A DNA stretch of 64,000 nucleotides from Alphaproteobacteria bacterium (GCA_013215815.1 JABSQP010000003.1:31510-95509); one strand, 5' to 3'. Positions 42,857 through 53,707 are shown, numbered from the stretch's first letter. Notes: generated by a model not told the origin, from the sequence alone. Program-made: numbers and translations.

Positions 42857-43585
42857 TTAACGTCTCTCCAATATTTCAGCGCGCAATAAATAACCTTGCC
42901 CACGAACAGTTTGCAGATAACGAGGGTGGTTACTATTTTCTTCTACTTTTCTTCTAAGGCGGGTTACTTGAACATCTATGGTTCGCTTGTTTGGATCCAG
43001 ATCGCACTTATCAGACAGAGCGTCTCTACTCACAACCTCTCCCGGTGTTTGGCAAAGAACCGTCAGTAGATTTACCTCTACATTCGTTAGTTGCACACGC
43101 TCATCATCAGCGACAAGTTCTGGATGATCAATATCAAACATCCAACGGCCTATCTGAACGCGCGCTACTTGTTCATGTTTGTCTTTCGGCACACGTTTCA
43201 AAATAGCATCAAGGCGTAAAACCAACTCTCTAGGGTCAAATGGTTTTGGTAAATAATCATCCGCCCCTGCCGATAACCCTGTGATACGATCTTCGACCTC
43301 ACCCATTGCAGTCAGAAGAAGCACAGGAACAGTGTTTTGTTTCTCCCTAAGAAGCTCGGTTAATTCAACCCCGCTTTTCCCAGGCATCATGACATCGACA
43401 ACGAGGATATCAAAGATGAATGACTCCATAACCTCAAGCGCTTCCTCGGCGCTCTCCGCTTTTAATGCCAGATAGCCATGCTCGTTTAAATAACGCGCAA
43501 CCAAGTCACGAATGCGTTCATCATCATCAATGACAAGCACATTTGGAACATCGGTAAAATCTTGTTTTAAAGCTTCTTTTTTCAC
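42857..43585 (-). CDS. OmpR-family response regulator
   Basis: VLVIDDDERIRDLVARYL; VVDVMMPGKSG; PKPFDPRELVLR; winged-helix C-terminus; adjacent to kinase. Confidence 0.92.
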   Translation of the reverse strand: MKKEALKQDFTDVPNVLVIDDDERIRDLVARYLNEHGYLALKAESAEEALEVMESFIFDILVVDVMMPGKSGVELTELLREKQNTVPVLLLTAMGEVEDRITGLSAGADDYLPKPFDPRELVLRLDAILKRVPKDKHEQVARVQIGRWMFDIDHPELVADDERVQLTNVEVNLLTVLCQTPGEVVSRDALSDKCDLDPNKRTIDVQVTRLRRKVEENSNHPRYLQTVRGQGYLLRAEILERR

Positions 43586-43647
43586 GTCTAATAGCTATAA
43601 TCATGTTTTGAATAAAACTAAAGCATTAAGAATACAGGAATTTTAAC

Positions 43648-44538
43648 ATGGCTACAGGTGATTTTAGTGATCGTGATGGACTTATCTGGATAGATGGTGA
43701 AATTGTCCCTTGGCGCGATGCTAAAGTGCATATCTTAACGCACGGCCTACACTATGCTTCATCTGTGTTTGAAGGTGAACGCGCTTACGAAGGTAATATC
43801 TTCCTGTGTCAGGAGCATTCAGAAAGATTTATTCGCTCTGCTGACCTTATCGATATGCCGATGCCCTATACGGCAGAAGAGCTTAACAATGCTAAATACG
43901 AAATACTCAAAGCCAACAATCTAAGCGATGCCTATATCCGACCTGTTGCGTGGCGCGGCAGTGAACAACTTGGTATTTCTGCACAAGACACCAAAACGCA
44001 TGTTGCAATCGCTTGCTGGGAATGGCCGAGCTACTTTGGCGATGAAGCACGTGAAAAAGGCATCTCTCTTGAAATCGCGAAATGGCGTGCCCCTATGCCT
44101 GATACGGCAACAACAGCAAGTAAGGCAGCAGGCCTTTATGCGACGCACACAATGTCTAAACATGCGGCAGAGGCAAATGGCTTCACTGACGCGCTCATGC
44201 TCGACTACCGCGGTCTTGTTGCCGAATGTACAGGCGCAAATATTTTCATGGTTAAGGACGGAAAAATCAAAACACCCGTTCCAGACTGTTTTCTTAATGG
44301 CCTAACCCGTCAAACAGTGATCAAACTGGCGCAAGAACACAACATTGATATTGAAGAATGCCAAATCGAACTTGATGAGCTTCTTGCTGCCGATGAGATC
44401 TTTGTAACAGGCACTGCAGCAGAAATAACAGCCATAGGTAAAATCAATGATAACGAATATACTGTAGGCCCTGTTACAAGACAGCTTCGTGAGGCTTACG
44501 AATCCCTCGTTAGACAGAAAAACGCCATTGCTGCGTAA
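43648..44538 (+). CDS. ilvE: Branched-chain amino acid aminotransferase
   Basis: LTHGLHYASSVFEGERAYEG; AYIRPVAWRG; GLVAECTGANIFMVKDG. Confidence 0.93.
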   Translation: MATGDFSDRDGLIWIDGEIVPWRDAKVHILTHGLHYASSVFEGERAYEGNIFLCQEHSERFIRSADLIDMPMPYTAEELNNAKYEILKANNLSDAYIRPVAWRGSEQLGISAQDTKTHVAIACWEWPSYFGDEAREKGISLEIAKWRAPMPDTATTASKAAGLYATHTMSKHAAEANGFTDALMLDYRGLVAECTGANIFMVKDGKIKTPVPDCFLNGLTRQTVIKLAQEHNIDIEECQIELDELLAADEIFVTGTAAEITAIGKINDNEYTVGPVTRQLREAYESLVRQKNAIAA

Positions 44539-44666
44539 AGCACAAAAAAATTTATCTTATTGATATAAAATAAAAAATTAGGTTTTTTTCCATTTATTTG
44601 CGATTTCTTAATCTTTTTCGGTAATATTAAGCATAAATTACATAACGGCTTAAATATTGGCGAAAA

Positions 44667-46646
44667 ATGGGATTTGACAGACTATCAGCAGAACACAGTA
44701 CACAAGCTCTCCAGCAACTTATGGAAGAGCTTGGCATTACTGGTGTCGCGCCAACAGATGCCGCTCAAGCCCAAACAGCCTTAACAACATTAGGCGCTAA
44801 CGTATTTCATACAGGACAATCATTTAATGTCACCCCTTCTGTAGGTGGTGGACGTGCAGCATTTGAAGCTGGCCAAGAACCAGAACTTCCGGAAAGTGCA
44901 AAAGACAGGTTTGTTTCGATAGCAAATAGAGCTGTTGACGGAGGAGCTGTTACAGCTCAAGAAATGTTCCTATTGGAAGCGATGATGCACCAATATGATC
45001 CTAACCAGTCATTTGTCGTTGATGGCGAGATAAACGCTGACGAACGCCTAACTATCCTAGGTTTCCTAGAAGATCCAAACGCATCGATTTCTGGTGTTCA
45101 TAGTAATATTACAAACTTGTTTAATGCAAGAGCTGAAGAAGAAGCCATTGCAGCATTAGAAGCAGCAGAACGCGCAGAATTAGAATTAACAAGAGCTCAA
45201 CCAACTCTCGAGGTTCAAGCACAGATGGCCGCTGCAGGCCTTATAGATTCTTCAGAAATCACTGGAGAATGGACAGACGCGCATATAGACGCATTAATTG
45301 ACGCAACGTTTAATGATCCCAACGCTTACTTCACAATGGTTCCAGCCTTAGGCGCCAATATGACAGAAGTAACTCGCAATATGTTTGTGAATCCTCCTGA
45401 GGACTACAGCCTTAACCCTGAAGGGGCAAGCGCTGTACTAGACTTCCTCAATGAAGGGCGAGACATCACATCGGTTATTGAAACAGCGCTAGAAACGAAT
45501 GATCCTGATCAAATTCGCATGGTTCAAGGCATGACAGGACAACGCATTACAGGAGAATGGGATCCTGCTTCACTCAGCGCTGCAGAAGAACGTTTAGGAG
45601 CACCTCAAGAAGGTGGTTTCCCAGATCACTTATACAGTGCATCGCGTGGAGAAGTGGCCACGGCGGATGTTGCTGAAGCACTTCGTAATGGTGATATGAT
45701 CATGCCATCTGAAGAGCAGCTAGAAAATATTGCTCCAGAATTAAGTTTTATGGCCGCAGAAGACCGTGTTGCCACATGGTTGTCAGATCCATCAAACCAT
45801 GGCGCTTACGCAGAAATGGTTGTAACACAGGCAATCTCTGCAGAAACTCGTGCCCTGCTTGATACCAGAATGGAAGAAGCTGAAGTTGCCGTTGAACAAG
45901 CCGAGACAATGGGCGAAGTTGTAGAAATGGGCGTGGACGCTATGGGAGAGGTTCAAGATCTTCCGAGTGTTGAGGTAGACACAACGGTATTGCACACTAC
46001 TGCCGTTGAAATGGAAACAGCGCGCTTAGAAGGTGATGTTGAAGCATTTGAGGCAGCAGGAAACGAATATGTGATCGAGGCAGAAGCCGTTCTCCTTGAA
46101 GCAGAAATGGGTTTTGTAAGAAACCATGCTGGCGCCTTTGAAAGTGCTGCCTATTGGTTACGTGACGATAACCCTGAACTTTCTGAACTTCTTGCTTCAG
46201 GTGATGAAGAAGCAATTAGAGAGTTTTTAACAAGTCATGAAACCACAGAACTACAACAAATTTTTTACAACAGTAATACGGCTTTAGGCGCTTCATTTGG
46301 TACAAATGCGACAGGAAGCGGTTGGCAAGACGTTTTAAATGCGCGCGCCGACTTAGCCGCTATTAGGCAAGAACTAGGGATAGATGCACCTGTTGAAGGA
46401 GAAGTTGCACCAATAGAAGTAGAAGCCGTACCTGTAGAAGAGCTCGTATCAGATGCCCGTACAATCATCGACCAAGGCGGTCCTTTGACTGGCAGCGAGC
46501 TTGAAATTGACCTTGAAAGCGGTGGAAACCTGATTGTCGCATCATTTGACGGCGCTAGAAACCCTGTTGAGCCTGAAGGTCCAAACGGTGGTTCTTACGT
46601 TGTTGACCAAGGCATGGGCATTGCTGCAAGACAATTCACAGTTTAA
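44667..46646 (+). CDS. Large acidic hypothetical protein, one Lys and no Cys
   Basis: 659 aa ORF; no signal peptide seen; internal similarity ITGEWTDAHIDAL / ITGEWDPASLSAA. Confidence 0.8.
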   Translation: MGFDRLSAEHSTQALQQLMEELGITGVAPTDAAQAQTALTTLGANVFHTGQSFNVTPSVGGGRAAFEAGQEPELPESAKDRFVSIANRAVDGGAVTAQEMFLLEAMMHQYDPNQSFVVDGEINADERLTILGFLEDPNASISGVHSNITNLFNARAEEEAIAALEAAERAELELTRAQPTLEVQAQMAAAGLIDSSEITGEWTDAHIDALIDATFNDPNAYFTMVPALGANMTEVTRNMFVNPPEDYSLNPEGASAVLDFLNEGRDITSVIETALETNDPDQIRMVQGMTGQRITGEWDPASLSAAEERLGAPQEGGFPDHLYSASRGEVATADVAEALRNGDMIMPSEEQLENIAPELSFMAAEDRVATWLSDPSNHGAYAEMVVTQAISAETRALLDTRMEEAEVAVEQAETMGEVVEMGVDAMGEVQDLPSVEVDTTVLHTTAVEMETARLEGDVEAFEAAGNEYVIEAEAVLLEAEMGFVRNHAGAFESAAYWLRDDNPELSELLASGDEEAIREFLTSHETTELQQIFYNSNTALGASFGTNATGSGWQDVLNARADLAAIRQELGIDAPVEGEVAPIEVEAVPVEELVSDARTIIDQGGPLTGSELEIDLESGGNLIVASFDGARNPVEPEGPNGGSYVVDQGMGIAARQFTV

Positions 46647-47746
46647 ACATTAAATCTAAATAAGATAACATCGCCATCGGCAACGACGTAGTCCTTGCCT
46701 TCTTGGCGCATTTTACCAGCTTCTTTTGCGCCCTGCTCACCATTGCTGTTGATGTAATCATCAAATGAAATCACTTCAGCTTTAATGAAACCTTTTTCAA
46801 AATCCGTATGGATTGCGCCAGCTGCTTCAGGTGCTTTTGCTTCCTTACGGATCACCCAAGAGCGCGCTTCTTTTGGCCCAGCAGTAAAGTAATTTTGAAG
46901 GCCAAGAAGATCGAAACCTTCGCGAATGATTTTATTGAGACCCGCTTCTTCTAGTCCCATTGTTTCTAAGAATTCTGATTTTTCTTCATCGGATTCTAGC
47001 TGCGCGATTTCAGATTCAATAGACGCACAAATCACGACAGAACGCGCCCCCTTCTCTGCCGCCATAGCAGCAACCTTCGCTGTAAGCTCATTACCATCAG
47101 CAGCCTCTTCCTCATTCACGTTACATACGTAAAGGATCGGTTTGGATGTCAAAAGCCCCATCTGTTTAAACCAGCGTTCTTCATCTGGATTTTCCGGCGC
47201 AAGCTCACGCGCAGGACGGCCATCATCTAAGATCTCTTTAAACTTCATCATGAAGTCGTATTGGCCTTTAAATTCTTTATCGCCGCCTTTGGCTTTACGC
47301 GCGATGTTTTCAATCTGCTTATCAAGACTTTCCATGTCCGCAATCAGAAGCTCTGTTTCAATCGTATCCGCATCACGGATTGGATCAACGCTGCCATCAA
47401 CGTGCGTGATATCACTATCTTCAAAACAGCGTAAAACGTGAATTATTGCATCTGTCTGACGGATATTACCAAGGAACTGGTTACCAAGCCCCTCGCCTTT
47501 ACTCGCCCCTTTCACAAGACCAGCAATATCAACAAATTCTAATTGCGCAGGGATAATCTTGGCAGAGGACGCAATCCCCGCAATCTTATCAAGACGCGCG
47601 TCAGGAACCCCAACCTTCCCGACGTTTGGCTCAATCGTACAAAAGGGGAAATTTGCCGCTTGCGCCGCCGCTGTTGCCGTCAAAGCATTAAAAAGTGTCG
47701 ATTTCCCAACATTCGGAAGCCCAACAATACCGCAATTAAAACTCAT
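46643..47746 (-). CDS. ychF: Redox-regulated ATPase YchF (Obg-like)
   Basis: FNCGIVGLPNVGKSTLFNALT; FVDIAGLVKGASKGEGLGNQFL; C-terminal TGS. Confidence 0.97.
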   Translation of the reverse strand: MSFNCGIVGLPNVGKSTLFNALTATAAAQAANFPFCTIEPNVGKVGVPDARLDKIAGIASSAKIIPAQLEFVDIAGLVKGASKGEGLGNQFLGNIRQTDAIIHVLRCFEDSDITHVDGSVDPIRDADTIETELLIADMESLDKQIENIARKAKGGDKEFKGQYDFMMKFKEILDDGRPARELAPENPDEERWFKQMGLLTSKPILYVCNVNEEEAADGNELTAKVAAMAAEKGARSVVICASIESEIAQLESDEEKSEFLETMGLEEAGLNKIIREGFDLLGLQNYFTAGPKEARSWVIRKEAKAPEAAGAIHTDFEKGFIKAEVISFDDYINSNGEQGAKEAGKMRQEGKDYVVADGDVILFRFNV

Positions 47747-47853
47747 AATTTCCTCGCTTATTCAATGACATAGGATTTAAGCGATTACCTAAAAGAAGTA
47801 AACATAAGTTTTTATATTGACATAATTAATTCTGCGCTGCAATCAAATACATT

Positions 47854-48423
47854 ATGACCAATAAACCGCTTGATGAAATCATAGAAATTAACGCTAGTAA
47901 AATAGCGAACATGCTTTTCAATCTAAGAAGAGCAGAAGAAGTCATAGTAAGTAATGTTATTACTGGCTATGAAGAATTTATAGATTTTGCATCTCAAGCA
48001 GCACTAGCGAAAAAAAATAAAAATGGTTCATATGATGTACAGCTACGCATGGCAGTTGGCCGAAGATCAAAATTAAATCAATTAATTGCTACAGATATAA
48101 ACTTACAAGAGGTTTTCCAAGTTTTTGTTCGCTGTGCCAATGAAATAGGAGAATATCAACAGTGGTTTGAGACAAAAGCCCCACCTGGTTATTTATTAAG
48201 GCCTGATGAAGATTTATCTGATCATGCTAATTATACTGTAATACCTTTCTTATCTTCTAGTGTGTTTTGGCATGAAGAAGAATCCTACTTTAGGCCTATA
48301 AAAGTGACTAAAGAAGCACCCTCTCAGTTACAAAGATATTTAAGAGGCGGTTACTCAGATCGTGCAACTCATATGACTGATCACCCTGAATTTAAAGGTT
48401 ACGAAGCTTATTCACCTCTCTAG
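47854..48423 (+). CDS. Hypothetical orphan protein
   Basis: 189 aa; TTGACA at 47817-47822, 37 nt before ATG; no recognised family. Confidence 0.6.
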   Translation: MTNKPLDEIIEINASKIANMLFNLRRAEEVIVSNVITGYEEFIDFASQAALAKKNKNGSYDVQLRMAVGRRSKLNQLIATDINLQEVFQVFVRCANEIGEYQQWFETKAPPGYLLRPDEDLSDHANYTVIPFLSSSVFWHEEESYFRPIKVTKEAPSQLQRYLRGGYSDRATHMTDHPEFKGYEAYSPL

Positions 48424-48431
48424 AAAAGAAT

Positions 48432-49064
48432 TTAAATCTTAAAATCTTCGCTGACACGCGTGCCAAAATCGCTCTTGTTATCTTCAAGCAACAAACTGCT
48501 ATAGCGCACAATCGTATCAATAAAAAATGGCAAATCTTTTTGCTCTTCTTTTGAAAAATCAGAAAGCACATAACCGCTGACACGATTTTTATCACCGGGA
48601 TGACCAATCCCTAAACGCACGCGCCAATAATCTTTACTTGGTAAGTGACGATCAGTTGATTTAATGCCGTTATGACCACCACTACCGCCGCCTTGTTTTA
48701 CTTTTACCTTACACGGCGGCAAATCGAGCTCATCATAGAAAACCACAACACGCTCTGGCGGTATTTTATAAAACTTGGCGCATTTTCCGATCGATTGGCC
48801 TGACTCATTCATGTAAGTCATCGGCTTTAACACAGCGATCTTTTCACCCGCCAAACGCCCCTCTGTTACTTCGCCTTGAAACTTAGACTTAAACGCAGGA
48901 AAGTGATTATCAGCGGCCAAGGCATCGGCCACCATAAACCCAATATTATGGCGGTTTCCTTTATATTTATCACCGGGATTACCTAAGCCTACAAAAAGCC
49001 ACATAGGAGCGTCCTTACTCTCTTGTTTATTCCAAAATAAAAGCCGGGAGAAATCTATCATCAC
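48432..49064 (-). CDS. pth: Peptidyl-tRNA hydrolase
   Basis: LFVGLGNPGDKYKGNRHNIGFMV; YDELDLPPCKVKVKQGGGSGGHNGIKS; start may be the internal Met at MWLFVGLG. Confidence 0.95.
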   Translation of the reverse strand: MMIDFSRLLFWNKQESKDAPMWLFVGLGNPGDKYKGNRHNIGFMVADALAADNHFPAFKSKFQGEVTEGRLAGEKIAVLKPMTYMNESGQSIGKCAKFYKIPPERVVVFYDELDLPPCKVKVKQGGGSGGHNGIKSTDRHLPSKDYWRVRLGIGHPGDKNRVSGYVLSDFSKEEQKDLPFFIDTIVRYSSLLLEDNKSDFGTRVSEDFKI

Positions 49065-49104
49065 CCGACTTTCATATCAAAATCTTATTCGAAAAGAAAA
49101 GAGA

Positions 49105-49791
49105 TTACTCTTTATTTTCCTCGGCTAGTGCATCGCCTTCAGCTGCTGGTGCATCGCCACCCTCTGCAGCTTCGCCTTCAGCGCCTTCTTCACCTTCTGC
49201 ATCTTCTGGTTCTTCTTCAACCATCACACGCGGTGCAGCAATTGTAGCAATTGTGAAGTCACGATCTGTAATCGCCGGTGTTGCGCCTTCTGGCAACGTC
49301 GCGTTACTCATCTTCACTGCATCACCGATTTTAAACTCAGTCATGTCAATGTCGATCGCATCTGGAATGTAACGTGCGCGACAAACCATATCAACAGCAT
49401 AACGAACAACGTTCATCACGCCTTTTTCTTTTGCCGCTTCACTTTCTTCATAGTTCACAAAGTTCACAGGAACAGACACTGTAATTTGTGTACGGTCTGT
49501 TACGCGAAGGAAGTCAACGTGCATCACGTTGTCTGTCACCGGGTGAAGTTGAACATCACGGGCAAGCACTTGGTGCTTATCACCTTCAACATCCAAATCA
49601 CACAAAGTCGTAAACATGTGACCTTTGTTGTATTCTAGGTTAATTTCTTTTGAAGGAAGAGCAATTGTGATTGGCTCTTTCTTATCGCCGTAAATTACGG
49701 CTGGTGTTTTCTTCTCACGACGTAGTGCACGAGCGACCCCCTTACCGGTCCCGTCACGTTTTGTCGCAGGCAAAGTATAGTGCTTTGTCAT
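49105..49791 (-). CDS. rplY: Ribosomal protein bL25 (long Ctc form)
   Basis: PAVIYGDKKEPITIALPSKEIN; DVQLHPVTDNVMHVDFLRV; acidic tail. Confidence 0.95.
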   Translation of the reverse strand: MTKHYTLPATKRDGTGKGVARALRREKKTPAVIYGDKKEPITIALPSKEINLEYNKGHMFTTLCDLDVEGDKHQVLARDVQLHPVTDNVMHVDFLRVTDRTQITVSVPVNFVNYEESEAAKEKGVMNVVRYAVDMVCRARYIPDAIDIDMTEFKIGDAVKMSNATLPEGATPAITDRDFTIATIAAPRVMVEEEPEDAEGEEGAEGEAAEGGDAPAAEGDALAEENKE

Positions 49792-49825
49792 AGCGTTTTT
49801 CCTTTTAAAAGTTAAGTTTTGGCTA

Positions 49826-49856
49826 GCCTCCAGGGGTGGTTAACCACTTCTGAGGC
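49826..49856 (-). other. Predicted stem-loop in the prs-rplY intergenic region
   Basis: GCCT-C-CAGGGGTGG-TTAA-CCACTTCTG-AGGC (plus strand), 13 bp including two G-T pairs and one bulge; core GTGGTTAACCAC palindrome. Confidence 0.6.
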
Positions 49857-49894
49857 GCAATAAATAGCAATTTGCCTAGGATTTCAAGCAGTTT

Positions 49895-50836
49895 TTACTT
49901 AAACAGCGCAGAAATAGAGCGTTCTTCGTAGACGCGCTTGATTGCTTCACCAATTAGCTCTGAGACTGATAGTTGGATAACACTATCAGATTGGCGCACA
50001 GCCTCTGTAGCAGCGATGGAATCAGTAATAACCAAGCTTTCTAATGCGGAATCGGCTACACGTGCCACCGCACCGCCTGAGAGAACTCCGTGTACAACAT
50101 ATGCATCCACAGAAAGCGCACCCATTTCTTTTAGCGCGCCTGCGGCGTTACAGAGCGTCCCTGCAGAATCAACAATGTCATCGACCATAATACAGTGCTT
50201 ACCTTTTACATCACCGATTACATTCATCACTTCGGACACACCAGCCTTTTCGCGGCGCTTATCAATAATAGCAAGATCCGCAGTCATGCTAAGGCGTTTA
50301 GCAATTGCTCGCGCACGCACAACGCCGCCGACGTCAGGTGATACGATAACCATGTTATCTTTACCCGCAAATTTTTCCTCAATGTGAGGCGTTAGCACAG
50401 GTGAAGCAATAAGATTATCAGTCGGGATATCAAAAAACCCTTGAATCTGACCAGCATGGAGATCAAGGGTTAAAACACGGTCGGCGCCCGCAGAAGTAAT
50501 AAGGTTTGCCACCAATTTAGCCGTAATTGGTGTCCTGCCGCCTGTCTTTCGGTCTTGTCTAGCGTAACCAAAATAGGGAATAACCGCAGTAATTCGCTTT
50601 GCAGAACCTCGTTTCAGCGCATCAATCGTAATGAGCAGCTCCATCAAATGATCATTTGCAGGGTAAGATGTTGATTGAATTACAAAAACATCTTCACCGC
50701 GAACGTTTTCTTGAATTTCGACAAAGACTTCCATGTCTGAAAAACGTTTGATGCTAGCTTGTGTTACAGGAGTATCAAGGTAGGCAGCGATTTGCTCTGC
50801 CAAAGGGCGGTTGGAGTTACCGGCTATAATTTTCAT
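49895..50836 (-). CDS. prs: Ribose-phosphate pyrophosphokinase
   Basis: [59 protein letters not shown]. Confidence 0.97.
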   Translation of the reverse strand: MKIIAGNSNRPLAEQIAAYLDTPVTQASIKRFSDMEVFVEIQENVRGEDVFVIQSTSYPANDHLMELLITIDALKRGSAKRITAVIPYFGYARQDRKTGGRTPITAKLVANLITSAGADRVLTLDLHAGQIQGFFDIPTDNLIASPVLTPHIEEKFAGKDNMVIVSPDVGGVVRARAIAKRLSMTADLAIIDKRREKAGVSEVMNVIGDVKGKHCIMVDDIVDSAGTLCNAAGALKEMGALSVDAYVVHGVLSGGAVARVADSALESLVITDSIAATEAVRQSDSVIQLSVSELIGEAIKRVYEERSISALFK

Positions 50837-50939
50837 TGTGGCTCTCGTTTTATGGTAATGCCTATGTTTGTATGATCGGACTATAGAAAAAACTACCCCT
50901 AAAAATCAATACAAGATTTTCAAAAACAACAACTTTTCC

Positions 50940-51728
50940 TTACTCTGTAATTGCAATCGCAGATACTTGACGCCCATAATCCGGTTCTTTTCTGTGTGTT
51001 GTCCGGCGATAACTAAAAAAACGCTCTTCTTCAGAGAATGTATCAATGCCAGAGATCACAACATTTTTTACACCTACACGTGCCAAGCGACTAGCTATGT
51101 AGCCCGGCAAATCAAACATAAGATGTCCTTCTCGGCTGGCCGGCTTGAAGAAATGCTCATTCGCTCCATCTTGTTCGAGGAACGGCTTTTCAAAACCAAC
51201 AGATACTTCGTAAGACTTAGGCGCAATACAAGGGCCAATAACCGCCGTAATGCTTTCCAGCATAGCACCCTGATTGATCATAACCTTCACAGTTTCTTCG
51301 CATACTCCTTTTAGAGCACCACCCCATCCAGCATGCACAGCTCCTATAACAGGAGAGCCGTCTTCTTTACAACAAGCAAAAAGTACAGGACCGCAGTCCG
51401 CTGTGAGAACGCCGATCACTAAACCTGCCCGATCTGTCACTAAAGCATCGGCCTTCGGGCGATCTTTACCCGCATTAAAAGGCGCCTCTATCACGACGCA
51501 CTCTTTACTATGAATTTGCCAAACCGTTTGTATATCGTCAGCGTTTTCAATGAGTTGACTAGCTACCGACTGCCTATTCTTCTGAACCGATAATGCGTCA
51601 TCATCCGAACCAACTGCACAATTAAGACTATCATACAAACCTACGCTCACACCGCCTTGACGGCCGAAAAAGCCATGCTTAATTGATGGGTGGGCAGCGG
51701 AAATTGCCTTTTCTTCAAATTCTATCAT
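50940..51728 (-). CDS. pgeF: Peptidoglycan editing factor PgeF (laccase domain, YfiH)
   Basis: KHGFFGRQGGVSVGLYDSLNCAVGSDD; LTADCGPVLFA; GAVHAGWGGALKGV. Confidence 0.93.
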   Translation of the reverse strand: MIEFEEKAISAAHPSIKHGFFGRQGGVSVGLYDSLNCAVGSDDDALSVQKNRQSVASQLIENADDIQTVWQIHSKECVVIEAPFNAGKDRPKADALVTDRAGLVIGVLTADCGPVLFACCKEDGSPVIGAVHAGWGGALKGVCEETVKVMINQGAMLESITAVIGPCIAPKSYEVSVGFEKPFLEQDGANEHFFKPASREGHLMFDLPGYIASRLARVGVKNVVISGIDTFSEEERFFSYRRTTHRKEPDYGRQVSAIAITE

Positions 51729-51730
51729 TC

Positions 51731-52852
51731 TTAAAAACCTGCCAACTCAATATTAGGATTATCTGTAAACGCAATTACTTTAAACAAATCCCCCATTTGA
51801 TCACTTCCTATTAAACGCTCTAGCGCTGCATCGATATCGCGCCGTTGTATTTCAGTTGCACCTTGGCGCAAGATTTCAGCCCTTTTCTCTATTCCGAGGT
51901 TAATGAGAAAATTTTTCTGTGACACAGCCCCATGAACCACGACTTTTTTTGCCAAAGCACGATCAGCCAAATCTGCAAAATTTATGTGGTACGTTATATC
52001 ACTTTCACCTGGGCTTTCGAAAAGATTAGAAAACCTATGGTTCTTGACCACTTGCAGCGTGTCACCGTACCCATAATTCTTGAACCCGTAATCAACCCAA
52101 AGAATACTACCGCCTTGTTTTAAAATAATTTTTATTAATTCAGAATTGATCCGTTTTTCTTCAAGTGACACTTCAACAATTTCACCTAACTTAGGCTTAA
52201 AAAGGCCGTTTGGCATGTGTTTTTCAGTGTTATCAGTGTTTAAATCTTGGCTTTTTTCATATATACGAAACGACCCGTTTTCTTTTAGGGAGATATATTT
52301 TTTGGCCCAACCAGCATCAGTGAACACGTATTGATCCACAGGAAGAGCATCGAGGAACTCATTCCCTATTGCAATCACCGGAAACTGCAAATTCACCGAT
52401 TCGGTGCATATGATCCATTCTGCAGCGTGCGCTAAATCATAAGAACCAAGAGCGTATTCCTGCTTTTCCTTTAATACAGGGCTAGTTTCCATGAGCTGGA
52501 TGTGAACAGCCTTCCAAAAATCAGGAACTTGCATGGCTACGCGAAGGATATCGCTCATTAACGTCCCGCGACCCGGCCCACACTCTAACAACGTAATATT
52601 CGATGGCGCTCCCATTTTCTGCCACGTATCGATTATCCAGGCACCGAGCATTTCCCCAAACATCTGGCTCACCTCTGGCGCGGTAATGAAGTCCCCTTCC
52701 CTACCGAACGGATCCTGCTTCATATAATACCCATGCTCAGGATGTCCCAAACAAAGCCCCATATACTCTGAGATAGGCATAGGGCCATTTTCTTGGATCT
52801 TTTCACGGATGATGTGAGATAACGGTGTATCAGGATTACTATTCTCAGCCAT
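51731..52852 (-). CDS. SAM-dependent methyltransferase, MidA/NDUFAF7 family
   Basis: GPMPISEYMGLCLGHPEHGYYMKQDPFGREGDFITAPEVSQMFGEMLG; LLECGPGRGTLMSDILR. Confidence 0.93.
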   Translation of the reverse strand: MAENSNPDTPLSHIIREKIQENGPMPISEYMGLCLGHPEHGYYMKQDPFGREGDFITAPEVSQMFGEMLGAWIIDTWQKMGAPSNITLLECGPGRGTLMSDILRVAMQVPDFWKAVHIQLMETSPVLKEKQEYALGSYDLAHAAEWIICTESVNLQFPVIAIGNEFLDALPVDQYVFTDAGWAKKYISLKENGSFRIYEKSQDLNTDNTEKHMPNGLFKPKLGEIVEVSLEEKRINSELIKIILKQGGSILWVDYGFKNYGYGDTLQVVKNHRFSNLFESPGESDITYHINFADLADRALAKKVVVHGAVSQKNFLINLGIEKRAEILRQGATEIQRRDIDAALERLIGSDQMGDLFKVIAFTDNPNIELAGF

Positions 52853-53656
52853 TTAGGCCACCTGCCGTCCTTTAGATAGGCTGTAAGTCATAACGGCCGC
52901 ACCAAATAAGAACATCGGTAAGCTTAAGAGCTGCCCCATAGAAACCTGACCGATAATAAAGCCCAGATGCGCATCCGGCTCCCTTGCAAATTCAACAATA
53001 AAGCGAGAGAGCGCATACCCCATCAAGAAAACACCAGTCACGATGCCTGGACGCACACGCACCAACGGTTTGTGGATAAGAACTGCCAATATCCCCAACA
53101 GCAAAAGCCCTTCCAAAAACGCTTCGTAAAGCTGACTAGGGTGGCGAGGTTCTGGCCCTCCGTAAGGAAAAACAAAGCCCCACGGCTTATCCGTTACACG
53201 GCCAAAAAGTTCTCCATTAATAAAGTTAGCAATGCGACCAAGAAACAAACCTATAGGGACAACAGCACAGACAATATCTGACAAGCGTAACAAATGGATC
53301 TTCTGATATAGACCATAGCCAATAATGGCTGTAATAACGCCAAGAACCCCACCATGAAAAGACATACCGCCCTGCCATACCATGAAGATGGATAGCGGAT
53401 CACTTAGGTAAGTTTCAAATTGATAGAAAAGGACGTAACCAAGCCGCCCCCCCAAAATCACGCCCAGCACTGTAAAGGGAATGAAATTATCAATATCATC
53501 TCTGTTCGGGCGATTGTTTGCCGATAGCCCTGTTAGGTACAAGGCGTATTTCCACCCCAATAGAAAACCTGCCAAATAGGCGAGAGCATACCATCTGATG
53601 TCAATTGGGCCGATGGAAAGTGCAACAGGATCAATATTAGGAAAAGGTAGACTCAT
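52853..53656 (-). CDS. lgt: Prolipoprotein diacylglyceryl transferase
   Basis: IRWYALAYLAGFLLGW; GGRLGYVLFYQ; WQGGMSFHGGVLG; GRIANFINGELFGR; HPSQLYEA. Confidence 0.97.
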   Translation of the reverse strand: MSLPFPNIDPVALSIGPIDIRWYALAYLAGFLLGWKYALYLTGLSANNRPNRDDIDNFIPFTVLGVILGGRLGYVLFYQFETYLSDPLSIFMVWQGGMSFHGGVLGVITAIIGYGLYQKIHLLRLSDIVCAVVPIGLFLGRIANFINGELFGRVTDKPWGFVFPYGGPEPRHPSQLYEAFLEGLLLLGILAVLIHKPLVRVRPGIVTGVFLMGYALSRFIVEFAREPDAHLGFIIGQVSMGQLLSLPMFLFGAAVMTYSLSKGRQVA

Positions 53657-53707
53657 AGGTTTCTTATACCCTTAACGCCCTGAAACTAAAACAAAAACCT
53701 ATATCAT

